DNA of 64,000 bases, taken from Sulfurospirillum arsenophilum NBRC 109478 (GTDB lineage Bacteria; Campylobacterota; Campylobacteria; Campylobacterales; Sulfurospirillaceae). Both the position numbers and the translations under genes were made by a program. The stretch is taken from NCBI RefSeq assembly GCF_000813345.1, contig NZ_BBQF01000002.1:124001-188000 (forward strand). Direction: 5' to 3'. The notes below the pieces were generated by a model. It searched no databases and was not told the DNA's origin. It worked only from the letters and a program-made list of their open reading frames with translations. Below, piece by piece: positions 9,804 through 18,932 of the stretch (its first letter is position 1; each line of letters starts with the position of its first letter).

Positions 9804-10250
9804 TTATTCTCCAAGAATACTAAGTTTTAGTACTGCGTGGATGCCATGTCCTAATTTAATGCTCACATCAAAATCACCGGTTGTTTTAATGGCATGTTCA
9901 ATTTCAATTGTTTTTTTGTCGATTTCAATGCCATGCTGTGCTTTAAGATCGTGTGCAATCTCATCTTTCGTAACAGCACCAAAAAGACTGCCATTGGCTC
10001 CTAGTTTACGTTTAACGGTAAGTTTTAGCTCAGCCAATTTTTTCTCAATGGCTTTAAGGTTTGCAATTTCTTCAGCATCAGCGGCTGCTTTTTTGCGTTG
10101 ATCTGATTCATATTTTCGCATCACTTCATTGGTAGCAAGAAGTGCAAAACCTTTGCCAATCAAGAAGTTTTGACCATAACCGTCTTTAACCTCTTTAATT
10201 TCACCTTTTTTGCCTAAATCTTTAACATCTTTAATCAATAAAACTTTCAT
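9804..10250 (-). CDS. rplI: 50S ribosomal protein L9
   Basis: 148 residues. N-terminal L9 domain [17 protein letters not shown] with the characteristic [13 protein letters not shown], a long connecting helix, and the C-terminal RNA-binding domain ([12 protein letters not shown]). First gene of the short operon rplI-hslV-hslU-era, with a hairpin-containing leader just upstream. Confidence 0.97.
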   Translation of the reverse strand: MKVLLIKDVKDLGKKGEIKEVKDGYGQNFLIGKGFALLATNEVMRKYESDQRKKAAADAEEIANLKAIEKKLAELKLTVKRKLGANGSLFGAVTKDEIAHDLKAQHGIEIDKKTIEIEHAIKTTGDFDVSIKLGHGIHAVLKLSILGE

Positions 10251-10346
10251 TTTAAAATCCTTTATAACGCATCAAAGGCAAAGCCCTTGATGCTACGTTA
10301 GCCACTAGGGCACTAAAGCTTGCCAATAGCATTGGCGAATGTTTTT
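10251..10346 (-). other. leader region of rplI with two stem-loops
   Basis: Between the rhodanese gene and rplI lie two inverted repeats: 10269-10293 (11-bp arms with one mismatch, AAA loop) and 10322-10336 (GCCAAT-AGC-ATTGGC). Both would fold in the minus-strand transcript upstream of rplI. They may be a processing site, an attenuator or an autoregulatory site of L9; neither has the run of U expected of a terminator in that direction. Confidence 0.5.
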
Positions 10347-10766
10347 TTATTTCATCGTCTTTGGAAGTGGGGCATTTTTGAGTTTTTCACCGTGAAATGC
10401 GTCAATGCCACCACTAAGTTGGGCAATGTTTGAAAAGCCCATTCTACGTAAAATAAATATCATTTGTGATGTACGCCCGCCGATATGGCAGTAAAAAATT
10501 AAAAGCTTACCGGAGAGCTTTTTCAGCTCTTCCATATGTTGATGAATGGTTGAAGTTGGTAAAAGCATGTCTGTGCCTTTGATGCTTGATTGTGAGTACT
10601 CATACATCTCTCTGATGTCAATGAGTAGAAAATCAAGCCTCTTTTGAGCTCTTAGATTTAGCATTACATGTAACTCTTCGCCACTTACTTCACAGCTTCG
10701 TGTTACGGTTTTGACTAAATTCATCATTGCTTCATCACTCCATTCACTTTCACGCGCTTCATCCAT
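10347..10766 (-). CDS. rhodanese-domain sulfurtransferase-like protein
   Basis: 139 residues with one rhodanese domain. The active-site loop is FYCHIGGRTS, giving a persulfide-forming Cys near residue 96. The first 30 residues are an acidic extension. Rhodaneses carry sulfane sulfur, which fits a sulfur-metabolising Campylobacterota host, but substrate and partner are not shown here. It starts 5 bp after the argG stop, so it may be read with argG. Palindrome copy at 10663-10674 (ATTACATGTAAC). Confidence 0.85.
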   Translation of the reverse strand: MDEARESEWSDEAMMNLVKTVTRSCEVSGEELHVMLNLRAQKRLDFLLIDIREMYEYSQSSIKGTDMLLPTSTIHQHMEELKKLSGKLLIFYCHIGGRTSQMIFILRRMGFSNIAQLSGGIDAFHGEKLKNAPLPKTMK

Positions 10767-10771
10767 TAGAC

Positions 10772-12001
10772 TTAAGCTTTACCTTGTTTTTTTCTGTTTT
10801 TACCGCTAATAATAAAACGTAGTGCATTAAGCTTTATAAAGCCTTCTGCATCTTTTTGGTTATACACTTCATCTTCTTCAAACGTACAAAACGCTTCATT
10901 GAAAAGATTATTGGTTTTAGAATCTCTTCCGATAACCGAAACATTACCTTTGTAAAGTTTAAGCTTTACGGTACCATTGACGGTCTCTTGCGATTTATCA
11001 ATAGCTGCTTGCATCATTTCACGCTCTGGAGAGAACCAGAAACCGTTGTAAATTGTTTTTGCATAGCGAGGCATGATCTCATCTTTAAAGTGTGCCGCTT
11101 CTCTATCTAACGTAATGCTTTCAATGGCACGGTGAGCGCGAAGCATAATCGTACCGCCTGGAGTTTCATAACAACCTCTACTTTTCATACCCACAAAACG
11201 GTTCTCAACAATGTCCGTACGACCAATACCATGTTTACAACCCAGCTCATTGAGTTGTGTAAGCATGTTAGCAGGACTAAGTTTAACGCCATTAAGAGCG
11301 ACTGGATCACCGTTCGCATATGTAATTTCAATCACTTCAGATTTGTCAGGCGCATTTTCAGGGCTTACTGTCCATCTCCACATGTCTTCTTCTGGCTCTG
11401 CAGCTGGATTTTCAAGCACAAGTCCCTCATAAGAGATGTGAAGTAAGTTTGCATCCATAGAGTAGGGTGATTTACCCGGTTTTTTCTCAATGCTGATGCC
11501 ATTTTTCTCTGCATACGCTAGTAATTTTTCACGAGAGTTCAAATCCCATTCACGCCAAGGAGCGATGATAACAAGATCAGAGTTCATGCTAAGGTAACCC
11601 ATCTCAAAACGTACTTGATCATTTCCTTTACCTGTAGCTCCATGACTCACGCCATCAGCTCCAACCATTGCAGCAATCTCTGCTTGACGTTTTGCAATGA
11701 GTGGTCTAGCAATAGAGGTTCCTAAAAGATACTCGCCCTCATAAATTGCATTGGCTCTAAACATAGGAAATACATAATCTTTTACAAATTCTTCTTTTAA
11801 ATCTTCAATAAAAATATTTTCAGGTTTAATGCCTAAAGAGATGGCTTTTTTGCGCGCAGGCTCTAGTTCTTCGCCTTGACCGATGTCGGCAGTAAACGTT
11901 ACAACTTCACATTTGTACTCATCTTGGAGCCATTTTAAAATAATACTGGTATCCAGTCCACCTGAGTATGCTAAAACTACTTTTTTGACACTTTTTTTCA
12001 T
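10772..12001 (-). CDS. argG: argininosuccinate synthase
   Basis: 409 residues. Joins citrulline and aspartate with ATP in arginine synthesis. The start is the ATG at 11999-12001 ([19 protein letters not shown]) with GAGGA upstream; the longer open frame to 12307 is rejected because the family begins here. The P-loop-like AYSGGLDTS and the [13 protein letters not shown] segment are typical. Divergent from the S4 gene, with a palindrome copy at 12082-12095 in between. Confidence 0.97.
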   Translation of the reverse strand: MKKSVKKVVLAYSGGLDTSIILKWLQDEYKCEVVTFTADIGQGEELEPARKKAISLGIKPENIFIEDLKEEFVKDYVFPMFRANAIYEGEYLLGTSIARPLIAKRQAEIAAMVGADGVSHGATGKGNDQVRFEMGYLSMNSDLVIIAPWREWDLNSREKLLAYAEKNGISIEKKPGKSPYSMDANLLHISYEGLVLENPAAEPEEDMWRWTVSPENAPDKSEVIEITYANGDPVALNGVKLSPANMLTQLNELGCKHGIGRTDIVENRFVGMKSRGCYETPGGTIMLRAHRAIESITLDREAAHFKDEIMPRYAKTIYNGFWFSPEREMMQAAIDKSQETVNGTVKLKLYKGNVSVIGRDSKTNNLFNEAFCTFEEDEVYNQKDAEGFIKLNALRFIISGKNRKKQGKA

Positions 12002-12081
12002 AATACGAATCCTCACAGAATTTATAGAATTGCGTGATGGTAGCGCAAGTTTGTAAAAACTTTGCTTATACCCTACGGGTG

Positions 12082-12095
12082 CTTTACATGTAAAG
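12082..12095. repeat. iterated palindrome copy, CTTTACATGTAAAG
   Basis: Perfect 14-bp palindrome in the divergent argG / S4 intergenic region, about 80 bp from the argG start and 64 bp from the S4 start. It could overlap promoter elements of either gene; it is one of the many copies listed under the dispersed repeat. Confidence 0.9.
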
Positions 12096-12124
12096 TTTAA
12101 AAAAGCAAGTTTAAATATTCTTTT

Positions 12125-12132
12125 GCTAGAAT
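12125..12132 (+). promoter_or_regulatory. candidate extended -10 promoter of the S4-trpD-tsaE-lptB-rpoN block
   Basis: The sequence TTGCTAGAAT contains TAGAAT at 12127-12132 with a TGn-like extension, 26 bp before the S4 ATG. No clear -35 box is seen, which is normal for sigma-70 promoters of Campylobacterota. Confidence 0.5.
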
Positions 12133-12158
12133 GAGCGTTAAATCCTGAAGGATGGGGT

Positions 12159-12404
12159 ATGAGAGTCGATAAATTTTTAAACAGTACTAATATTACAAAA
12201 CGTCGTGCAGTCTCAGAAGATATGTGCAAAAATGGCGTCATAAGCATCAATGGTGTGGTTGCAAAGCCTGCTAAAGATGTCAAAGTAGGCGATATTATTA
12301 CCATCAATTATCTTGAAAAAGCAGTAAAATACGAGGTTTTGCAAATTCCTGAGAGCAAAACCATTCCAAAAACGAAACAAAACGAATATGTAAGGGAAGT
12401 TTGA
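12159..12404 (+). CDS. small S4-domain RNA-binding protein (Hsp15/RqcP-like)
   Basis: 81 residues forming essentially one S4 domain: [16 protein letters not shown] followed by [20 protein letters not shown]. Proteins of this size bind structured RNA; Hsp15 and RqcP act on stalled 50S-peptidyl-tRNA complexes, but which role applies here is not visible. Its TGA overlaps the trpD ATG by one base (TGATG), indicating translational coupling. Confidence 0.85.
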   Translation: MRVDKFLNSTNITKRRAVSEDMCKNGVISINGVVAKPAKDVKVGDIITINYLEKAVKYEVLQIPESKTIPKTKQNEYVREV

Positions 12405-13387
12405 TGAACTACCAAGAAGCCTATAAACAGTTTAACGCGCTCTTTGAAAATGAGCTAAGCAGCGAAGAAGCGGCACAATTTTTAGTCGAACTTTATGATC
12501 GAGGCGAAAGCTTTGAAGAGATTGCCGCAGCAGCTAACGTTATGCGTGAGCATAGTGTTAAGTTAGACATTCCAGAGCATTTAAAAGCAGAAATCATTGA
12601 CATTGTAGGAACAGGTGGCGATAAAAGTGGTACGTTTAATATTTCGACTACAACGTCTATCGTCTTAGCCTCGCTGGGCTGTAAAGTTGCCAAACATGGT
12701 AGCGGTTCAGCAACTTCACTCTCCGGTAGTGCTGATGTCCTTAAAGCTTTGGGGCTTAATCTTGCATTGCCACCTGAAAAACAGATTAAGATGCTTGAGG
12801 AGTGCGGTTTTGTCTTTATGTTTGCAATGAACCATCATCCTTGCATGAAACATATTATGCCAATTCGTAGAAGTCTCTCACACCGTACTATTTTCAATAT
12901 GTTAGGACCGCTTGCCAATCCCGCAGGTGCTCAAAAACAGATGGTCGGCGTGTTTCATGTGGATTATATTGAGCGTTTTAGTAAGGCTTTAAGAGAGCTT
13001 GGAACGCTTAAAAGTATGGTCGTAAGCTCATTAGATGGCTTAGATGAAGTGAGCATCTGTTCTGTATCACGTTACACTATGATTGAAAATAAGATTATCA
13101 CTGAAGGTGAAATTGACCCTCAAAGGTATGGTTTTAAACTAGCTCCACTGGAAGCTATCAAAGGTGGTGAAAGTGTTGAAAATGCCGAGATCACACGCGC
13201 AATTTTACGAGGGGATGAAAAAGGTTCCAAACTTGACATCGTCTTATTAAATGGTGCGGCAGCGCTTATGGTGGATGGTAGAGCCAGAGACATGCAAGAG
13301 GGCATTGAGATGATGCGAGATGCCATTGCAAGCAAAAAAGCGTGGGATAAGCTTGGCGAAATTATCAAGCTCTCATATCTTGTATGA
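12404..13387 (+). CDS. trpD: anthranilate phosphoribosyltransferase
   Basis: 327 residues from the ATG at 12404; a TTG one codon earlier is possible but the TGATG junction favours the ATG. Transfers phosphoribose to anthranilate in tryptophan synthesis. Signature GTGGDKSGTFNIST near residue 68 and the KHGSGSATSLSGSADVL loop bind PRPP. It stands apart from other trp genes and is coupled to tsaE by an ATGA overlap. Confidence 0.96.
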   Translation: MNYQEAYKQFNALFENELSSEEAAQFLVELYDRGESFEEIAAAANVMREHSVKLDIPEHLKAEIIDIVGTGGDKSGTFNISTTTSIVLASLGCKVAKHGSGSATSLSGSADVLKALGLNLALPPEKQIKMLEECGFVFMFAMNHHPCMKHIMPIRRSLSHRTIFNMLGPLANPAGAQKQMVGVFHVDYIERFSKALRELGTLKSMVVSSLDGLDEVSICSVSRYTMIENKIITEGEIDPQRYGFKLAPLEAIKGGESVENAEITRAILRGDEKGSKLDIVLLNGAAALMVDGRARDMQEGIEMMRDAIASKKAWDKLGEIIKLSYLV

Positions 13388-13815
13388 GTTTAACGTATGA
13401 AAAAGTGTGTGATTTAGCACACTTAAATGCTTTTGCCAAAGAAATACACGTAAAGCTTGGAAATTCAGGTGTTCTTCTTTTACGAGGAAATCTTGCCAGT
13501 GGAAAGACTGCTTTTGTGAAAGCATTTGCAAAAGCGTTAGGCATAGAAGAGGCTATCTCTTCACCAACATTTTCAATTTTACATGAGTACGAGGGAAAGC
13601 TTTTTCACTATGATATTTATCAATGTGGAACGGATGGATTTCTCAAAAGTGGACTGATAGAAAAATTTGATTTGGAAGGTTATCATCTCATTGAATGGGG
13701 TGATGCTGAGTTTGAAAAATTATTGCACCATTTTGGTGTAGGTTACAGTACAATTGACATAGAAACAATGGATTTAAAACGCAACTACAAGGTTCACATG
13801 AATGCATACGCTTAA
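13384..13815 (+). CDS. tsaE: tRNA threonylcarbamoyladenosine biosynthesis ATPase TsaE
   Basis: 143 residues. P-loop [16 protein letters not shown] near residue 37, then [13 protein letters not shown] and HLIEWGDAE, all typical. TsaE supports the TsaB-TsaD complex that makes t6A37 in tRNAs. ATGA overlap with trpD upstream; its last codons overlap the start of lptB by 14 bp. Confidence 0.95.
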   Translation: MSLTYEKVCDLAHLNAFAKEIHVKLGNSGVLLLRGNLASGKTAFVKAFAKALGIEEAISSPTFSILHEYEGKLFHYDIYQCGTDGFLKSGLIEKFDLEGYHLIEWGDAEFEKLLHHFGVGYSTIDIETMDLKRNYKVHMNAYA

Positions 13816-14524
13816 AGTTCAAGAATTACAAAAAGTTATTAAAAAAACAGAAATTATTAAGGGTGTTTCGCTCGATGTTAAAAGTGGCGAAGTCGTAGGC
13901 CTTTTAGGCCCCAATGGTGCTGGTAAAACAACAGTCTTTTACATGATCTGTGGTCTCATTGAGCCAAGTGCTGGAACTATTTATTTTGACAATCAAGATG
14001 TAACACAAATGCCTTTACATGTAAGAGCAAAACTAGGCATTGGTTACCTTCCTCAAGAATCAAGTATCTTTAAAGATCTCAGTGTTGAAGAGAACATCAT
14101 GCTTGCGGCAGAAATTGTTTATCCAAACAATGAAGATGCTATGAAGCGTGTGGAAGAACTCTTAAATTTGCTCAATATTGAGCCAATTCGTAAACGAAAT
14201 GGTGTGAGTCTGAGTGGTGGTGAGAGACGTCGTTGTGAGATTGCGCGATCATTGGTTTTAAAGCCAAAATTTCTTCTTCTTGATGAGCCTTTCGCAGGTG
14301 TTGATCCTATCGCGGTGGCAGATATTCAAGCAATCGTGCAAGAGCTTGCAAAGCTTGACATTGGTGTTTTGATTACCGATCATAATGTTCGTGAAACACT
14401 TGCCATTTGTGATCGTGCTTACGTACTTAAAGATGGAGCACTGCTAGCCAGTGGAAGCAGTGAAGAAGTCGCGCAAAATAAACTGGTGAAAACCTATTAT
14501 CTTGGCGAAGATTTTAGATTTTAG
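13802..14524 (+). CDS. lptB: LPS export ABC transporter ATP-binding protein LptB
   Basis: 240 residues, cytoplasmic ATPase of the LptBFGC extractor. Walker [13 protein letters not shown] near residue 36, signature [13 protein letters not shown], Walker [24 protein letters not shown] is characteristic for LptB. It lies directly upstream of rpoN, the same pairing seen in Proteobacteria. Palindrome-like copy at 14014-14025, read Leu-His-Val-Arg. Confidence 0.96.
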   Translation: MHTLKVQELQKVIKKTEIIKGVSLDVKSGEVVGLLGPNGAGKTTVFYMICGLIEPSAGTIYFDNQDVTQMPLHVRAKLGIGYLPQESSIFKDLSVEENIMLAAEIVYPNNEDAMKRVEELLNLLNIEPIRKRNGVSLSGGERRRCEIARSLVLKPKFLLLDEPFAGVDPIAVADIQAIVQELAKLDIGVLITDHNVRETLAICDRAYVLKDGALLASGSSEEVAQNKLVKTYYLGEDFRF

Positions 14525-14543
14525 CGCATAAGGGAGATGGGTT

Positions 14544-15815
14544 TTGAAACTTAGGGTTTCTGGCACACAAACAACCAAACAAAAGTTCTCCTCAACGCTA
14601 AGAGGCTGGCTTCCCATACTTCAAGCCAATCTCGATAGCTTAGTAGAAACACTAGAACCTTTTGTACAAGAAAACCCCTTCATTAGTGTCAAATCAGGTT
14701 CTGAAACACCCGATAAACGGTTTGAGAAAAAAAGCTTTTTCTCTGAAGCGGCTAAAACATCCGTTTCGGATACTATAGAAGCGTTAACACTGGATAAAAA
14801 ATCTCTTTTTCAAACACTCTTTGAACAGGTGAATCCACCTCTTTTCCCAACAGAAAAATCGCAGCGTATAGCCTATGAAATTATCGAAAATATTAACTCA
14901 GAGGGTTATTTTGAAGTACAAGGACTTGCCGAAATCGCTAAAAAATTGGCTGTTTCTGTAGTTGAAGTTGAAAAAATTAGACAACGTTTTGCTTACCTAG
15001 ACCCTTTGGGTATAGGAGCGCTTGATCTTAAAGAGACTTTTTTATTTCAGCTCCAAGATCTCTCTTTAGAAAATGATCTTTATTCGATGGTTGAAAAGCT
15101 TATTATTAACTTTGAAAACATCGAATCTTTTAGCAAAGAGTCTCTGTTTCATGAAGCACTGAACATCATAAAACGTTTTCACAACCCCCCTGCTATCGAC
15201 TTTTTAGAAGATGAAAAAGAGGTCATTCCTGATATTTTTATTTACGATTTAGCAGGAGCCATCGAAGTGCGAATCAATGATGCGTACTATCCTGAAGTGA
15301 TTATTGACACGGAAGGGCTTGATGAGAACCATAGTTTTGTTTCTCAAAAAATCAAAGATGCTAAAGATCTTATTGATGCATTAGAGATGCGTAAAGCAAC
15401 ACTTTATAAGATTGGTTTGATGATTGTGGAGTATCAGTATGACTTCTTCTTTGGAAAAGCAATCAAGCCTATGAAACTCAAAGATTTGGCTGATGATTTA
15501 GGACGTAACCCTTCGACCATTTCTCGTGCCATTGCTGGCAAATACCTTTCATGTTCTCGCGGTGTTATTCCTTTGAAACAGTTTTTTGCAACAGCCGTGG
15601 AAGAGGATATTTCTAACAGTGCGATTAAAGAGTATATGGTGGAATTGGTGAAAAATGAGAGTAAACTAAAGCCACTTAGCGACATTAAACTCTTAGAACT
15701 CATTGAGTCAAAATTCAACATCAAAATGGTGCGACGTACGATTACAAAGTACCGTCAGCAGTTTAACATTGCTAGCTCATCCGAGCGTAAAAAACTCTAT
15801 ACCCTTAAATTCTAA
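14544..15815 (+). CDS. rpoN: RNA polymerase sigma-54 factor RpoN
   Basis: 423 residues from a TTG at 14544 with AGGGAG upstream. Region I is Gln/Leu-rich (LRGWLPILQANLDSLVETL); the core-binding domain follows; the C-terminus holds the HTH (MKLKDLADDLGRNPSTISRA) and an RpoN box variant MVRRTITKYRQQF that reads the -24 element. In Campylobacterota sigma-54 drives rod, hook and related flagellar genes; a matching promoter lies before flgL here at 26630. Ends tail-to-tail with the J-domain gene, sharing four bases. Confidence 0.95.
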   Translation: MKLRVSGTQTTKQKFSSTLRGWLPILQANLDSLVETLEPFVQENPFISVKSGSETPDKRFEKKSFFSEAAKTSVSDTIEALTLDKKSLFQTLFEQVNPPLFPTEKSQRIAYEIIENINSEGYFEVQGLAEIAKKLAVSVVEVEKIRQRFAYLDPLGIGALDLKETFLFQLQDLSLENDLYSMVEKLIINFENIESFSKESLFHEALNIIKRFHNPPAIDFLEDEKEVIPDIFIYDLAGAIEVRINDAYYPEVIIDTEGLDENHSFVSQKIKDAKDLIDALEMRKATLYKIGLMIVEYQYDFFFGKAIKPMKLKDLADDLGRNPSTISRAIAGKYLSCSRGVIPLKQFFATAVEEDISNSAIKEYMVELVKNESKLKPLSDIKLLELIESKFNIKMVRRTITKYRQQFNIASSSERKKLYTLKF

Positions 15816-16645
15816 GCGATTTTAGCAACATCCGCATGTTTGAAGTGCATTTTGAGCATTTCGTAGGCATTTTGAACCTCTTGAAACTTTGCCACATACT
15901 TTACATGTAAATCTCCATCGTACAAACCACAACTATCTGGATGGTATTTTTTAACCAATGCAAGGTAATTTCTACGAATAATCTCAAAAGAGTCTTCAAC
16001 TTTACAACCAAGAATACCAAAGTACTCTTCAAGCAGAGAGAAGAGGGCATTATGACGGCTTCGTTTTGCACGTTTTGCCACAAAACTCTTTTTATAGGCT
16101 AATAAATCTTCCAAGACATACGAAAATTCTACAAAACAGCCAAAGAGCTCTTTTTGATCCAGTAGTTTTTCTAAAAGGCGAACGGTCACGTCAGAGTTTG
16201 GGTAGAGTGTAATCGTGCCATTTTTAGGACGAATTCTTACTAAATGATCCTTAAAATAGCTTTTAAGATACGATGCAAAAAGTGTGTTGTGTGAACCCAT
16301 ATGAAAGACAACAGCATAGCTGTCTTCAATAGCAAGGTTTATATTCATTTTTTGGAGTACTTGATTGGATTTGAGAAGGGATATTTTGATGCTTTTGTCA
16401 ACCGCATTTTCAATAATATGGGCTTGTTCACTGTTTCCTGTCTTGCGAAGGTAGATTTTGCTGATAAGCTTTAAGAAATAGCGACGTTGTACTAACTCAT
16501 CGTGCTCTTTGAAGATAATCATTTTATCTTTGCGACCAATCTTCTTTTGAAAGTTTTTATCCGCAATATTTTGTAAGTAATAAAATGTTTTTGAATCTTC
16601 TTGTATTGTAAGAGCAAGCATATCATGAGAAAGTGAAAGGTGCAT
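15812..16645 (-). CDS. protein with C-terminal J-domain
   Basis: 277 residues. About 200 N-terminal residues of unrecognised type precede a J-domain at about 205-265 with the HPD motif (LVKKYHPDSCGLYDG), the signal that stimulates DnaK ATPase. A J-domain at the C-terminus is unusual compared with DnaJ/CbpA and suggests a dedicated co-chaperone whose N-terminal part selects a client. No membrane segment seen. Palindrome copy at 15900-15911, read Leu-His-Val-Lys. Confidence 0.8.
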   Translation of the reverse strand: MHLSLSHDMLALTIQEDSKTFYYLQNIADKNFQKKIGRKDKMIIFKEHDELVQRRYFLKLISKIYLRKTGNSEQAHIIENAVDKSIKISLLKSNQVLQKMNINLAIEDSYAVVFHMGSHNTLFASYLKSYFKDHLVRIRPKNGTITLYPNSDVTVRLLEKLLDQKELFGCFVEFSYVLEDLLAYKKSFVAKRAKRSRHNALFSLLEEYFGILGCKVEDSFEIIRRNYLALVKKYHPDSCGLYDGDLHVKYVAKFQEVQNAYEMLKMHFKHADVAKIA

Positions 16646-16707
16646 CGATCCATCCTTTTTGTCAAGTTATTTACCTTGAAGCAAAAAGAATTCCAAGTTT
16701 TAAAAGT

Positions 16708-17433
16708 TTAGATCCAAATGGCATCTTCATCAAGGCTCGGATTGCCTTGAAGTATCTGATATGGGGCATACAAAGCTTTGTATTTGAGGCTTTGACAGTT
16801 TTCTACATAATAGCCCAGATAGATCCAATCTAGATCATACTCTTTAGCCAGAATGATCTGTTCATAAATGGACAGACGCCCTAAGGAAAGCTTTTCAAAA
16901 TCAGGATCATAGTAAAAATAAATCGACGAGATGCCATCATCTAAAAAATCAATCAAATCAACGCCGATGAGTTTATCGTCATGAAAATAGAGCACTTCTT
17001 TACCGAAATTATGTGCACCACTCACATAGAGTTCATGATAGCTTTGTGGCTTGAGATTGTAGTATTGCCAGCCGCGTTTTTGCTCCATAAAACGGTGGTA
17101 TTTATCGTAAAGTTCTAGGTGCTCTGTACTAATAGTAGGAGATTGAATGACGTAACGAAGGCCTTCTGCTTTTTTAAAAGCACGTTTCGCAGAGCGTGAA
17201 AAAGCGTAGTTTTTAATATCAATGCGAAGGCTTAAACACGATTTGCAATTATGGCATTGTGGACGTGAATAGTAGTGGCCAAAGCGTCTCCAACCTCGTT
17301 CTATTAAAGCTTGATTAAGCTCCATCGTTGCACTTTCGATGTACTTATATTCCATACGTGTTTTGCAGCCATCAAGATAGGAGCATTTTGTTTCTAAGGT
17401 TGAAAATTCAATCATGCGTGAGAAGGGTGTCAT
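16708..17433 (-). CDS. bpt: aspartate/glutamate leucyltransferase Bpt
   Basis: 241 residues. Transfers Leu from leucyl-tRNA to N-terminal Asp/Glu, making N-degron substrates for ClpS/ClpAP. The N-terminal ATE-N region has the CSYLDGCKTRMEYKY and CHNCKSC cysteines; the acyltransferase core contains GVDLIDFLDDGISSIYFYYDP and ends in YYVENCQSLKYKA. Length and motifs match the bacterial ATE/Bpt family. Confidence 0.92.
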   Translation of the reverse strand: MTPFSRMIEFSTLETKCSYLDGCKTRMEYKYIESATMELNQALIERGWRRFGHYYSRPQCHNCKSCLSLRIDIKNYAFSRSAKRAFKKAEGLRYVIQSPTISTEHLELYDKYHRFMEQKRGWQYYNLKPQSYHELYVSGAHNFGKEVLYFHDDKLIGVDLIDFLDDGISSIYFYYDPDFEKLSLGRLSIYEQIILAKEYDLDWIYLGYYVENCQSLKYKALYAPYQILQGNPSLDEDAIWI

Positions 17434-17436
17434 GGC

Positions 17437-17607
17437 TTAGTGTAGTTTTTTAACTCCAGAGTTTTGCATAAATTTTTCAAATTGCTCGTGTAGTTTTTTT
17501 TCTTTCTCTTGTTTTTGTTCTACGATAAGTTTTTCTTTTGTATTTTTTTCTTCTTGATTGATTTTGTCTTTGAGTGATTTGAGGTCATCAAATAGATTGC
17601 TTTGCAT
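17437..17607 (-). CDS. 56-residue charged coiled-coil protein, unknown
   Basis: Short frame from ATG (17605-17607) to TAA, beginning MQSNLFDDLKSLKDK and ending FEKFMQNSGVKKLH. Almost half the residues are Lys, Glu or Gln in a heptad-like pattern, predicting one long helix. It ends 3 bp before the bpt start on the same strand and was probably missed by length cut-offs. A perfect palindrome copy sits immediately upstream. No function assigned. Confidence 0.6.
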   Translation of the reverse strand: MQSNLFDDLKSLKDKINQEEKNTKEKLIVEQKQEKEKKLHEQFEKFMQNSGVKKLH

Positions 17608-17614
17608 TGCATGC

Positions 17615-17628
17615 CTTTACATGTAAAG
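17615..17628. repeat. iterated palindrome copy, CTTTACATGTAAAG
   Basis: Perfect 14-bp palindrome 7 bp upstream of the 56-residue gene, in the place where its ribosome site would be. It is the last copy before the integrated element; the next one to the right is at 29319. Confidence 0.9.
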
Positions 17629-17724
17629 ATAAATAAGGTTGGATTATAGCAAAAAATCATACAAAGAGGCTTAGAAAGGGTCGATTAATTTTTTTTATTT
17701 GAGAATTAGGAATTAAAAAAAGAA

Positions 17725-17749
17725 GTGGTACCTGAGGCCGGACTCGAAC
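17725..17749. repeat. left attachment site (partial tRNA-Leu 3' end)
   Basis: 25 bp identical to 26066-26090, covering the encoded CCA, acceptor 3' strand and T-arm of tRNA-Leu. After this the sequence departs from the tRNA, so it is a fragment and not a gene. Confidence 0.93.
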
Positions 17750-18255
17750 TCATGGAAAAGTATATGATAAATCCCTAAAATTAGGCATTTTATTAAAAAT
17801 TAGTTAGCCAAGAACACACTTTTTTTAACGATTATATTGACATCTGATTAAGTATTAATACGTAAAATATTACATATTAATTTATGTATTTTGTGGTGTC
17901 AAGAGAGGGAAACTTTGAATGAGAAACAAAAAAATACAAAAGACCATAAATAGGGACTATCACAACTCTATCATTTTCAAAAAACTGTATTTTTTGTTCA
18001 TTTTGGGCACAGTAAAATATATTGCCGATAATATATTAACAAAATTAAGCATTTTTTAATAACTTCATTTATTTTTAACCTAAAATATAGTTTTAGGAAG
18101 AGAATTATCTAAAAAATATCTAATATTTGAGCTTTATAAAATTATTAAAGTAAGATAAACTATTTCTCGTGTATTTTGATAAAGTGATACATAAATACTA
18201 CACATTAAAATTCCGATATATTATTTTAATGATTTTTTAATATGCAATTTGTGAA
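17750..18255. other. AT-rich non-coding end of the element
   Basis: About 500 bp of strongly AT-rich DNA between the left attachment site and the ADP-ribosyltransferase-like gene. I see one possible 46-residue frame (17919-18059) and a 14-bp sequence at 17802-17815 that recurs inverted at 24921-24934 before the integrase. Nothing else can be supported. Confidence 0.6.
17919..18059 (+). CDS. possible 46-residue peptide with one hydrophobic segment
   Basis: ATG at 17919, AGAGGGA about 10 bp upstream, product starts MRNKKIQKTINRDYHN and includes LYFLFILGTVKYIA, which could span a membrane. In DNA this AT-rich such a frame can be chance; no homology is recognised. Listed only as a candidate. Confidence 0.25.
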   Translation: MRNKKIQKTINRDYHNSIIFKKLYFLFILGTVKYIADNILTKLSIF

Positions 18256-18822
18256 TTATACTTCATCAAGCTTACAATGAATAATATAGTCACTATGTTG
18301 TGTTATATCAATAACTCGAAATTTTAATTTTGGTTGAACTAAAATTTCATTTTCATTTTTAAAAATAGAAAAATTACTAATATCGAGGTAAACGGATTTT
18401 CTTGAGCATATTTCATAAATCACTGCTGCTTTTTTTTGTTCTATATTTTTAGAGCTATTGAAAATTGAGTTTTCTGCCGTTTGAATGTCATATGAAAAGG
18501 ACAAGATGCTATTTTCTAATTCAATTGTCTGAGATATTACATGATTATTTTTAAAAACAAAAAAAATATCATCAACTTCATTATTTTCGTCTTCAAGAAT
18601 ATCACCACGGAAAATTGATTTTTTTTTATCAGTGTTATCTATATATTTCTCAAATAATCCACGAAGTAAATTTGCAGTTGGAAGATACTCTTTTAGAAAG
18701 TCATCAAGATAATTACCTTGGAAAATTCTTTTAATATGGCGATATTCAAGAGTAGAGTTAGTCCAAATATAAATTGCTTTTTTTTCTTCTTCTGTCAAAT
18801 TATCAAAAGATTGTTTATTCAA
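18256..18822 (-). CDS. ADP-ribosyltransferase-like protein (R-S-E class), probable effector
   Basis: 188 residues from the TTG at 18820-18822 (AAGGA eight bases upstream); a TTG at 18864 would add 14. The whole protein reads as one ART domain: helix LTEEEKKAIYIWTNSTLEYRHI (10-30), the first-strand Arg in IFRGDI (R72), the S-T-S-like LSFSYD (S108-F-S110), and the ExE loop NENEILVQPKLKFRV (E157, E159). Such domains move ADP-ribose from NAD+ to protein or nucleic acid and serve in toxins and anti-phage effectors. No secretion signal is seen, so it likely acts inside the cell. It diverges from the HD-GHKL gene across 110 bp. Recognition is by motif reading only. Confidence 0.75.
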   Translation of the reverse strand: MNKQSFDNLTEEEKKAIYIWTNSTLEYRHIKRIFQGNYLDDFLKEYLPTANLLRGLFEKYIDNTDKKKSIFRGDILEDENNEVDDIFFVFKNNHVISQTIELENSILSFSYDIQTAENSIFNSSKNIEQKKAAVIYEICSRKSVYLDISNFSIFKNENEILVQPKLKFRVIDITQHSDYIIHCKLDEV

Positions 18823-18932
18823 AATTTCTTTCCTTAATGCATATTTTACAAAGATATTAAGCAATTAAAGATTGATTTTTCTTTATACTTTGAGTATTGA
18901 ATATTTTGCAAAAAAAATTTACAAGGGAAATA
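18823..18932. promoter_or_regulatory. divergent promoter region of the cargo genes
   Basis: 110 bp between the TTG of the ART-like gene and the ATG of the HD-GHKL gene. AAGGA (ART side) and AAGGGA (HD side) are clear ribosome sites. A shared control region this short suggests the two genes are regulated together; no operator palindrome is obvious. Confidence 0.5.

Noticed and set aside
12002-12307. N-terminal extension of argG to 511 residues
   Set aside because: The extension overlaps the S4 gene on the other strand and the family starts at [15 protein letters not shown], which has its own ribosome site.
17725-17749. A second tRNA-Leu gene
   Set aside because: Only the last 25 bp match; the rest of the tRNA is missing, so it is an attachment site.
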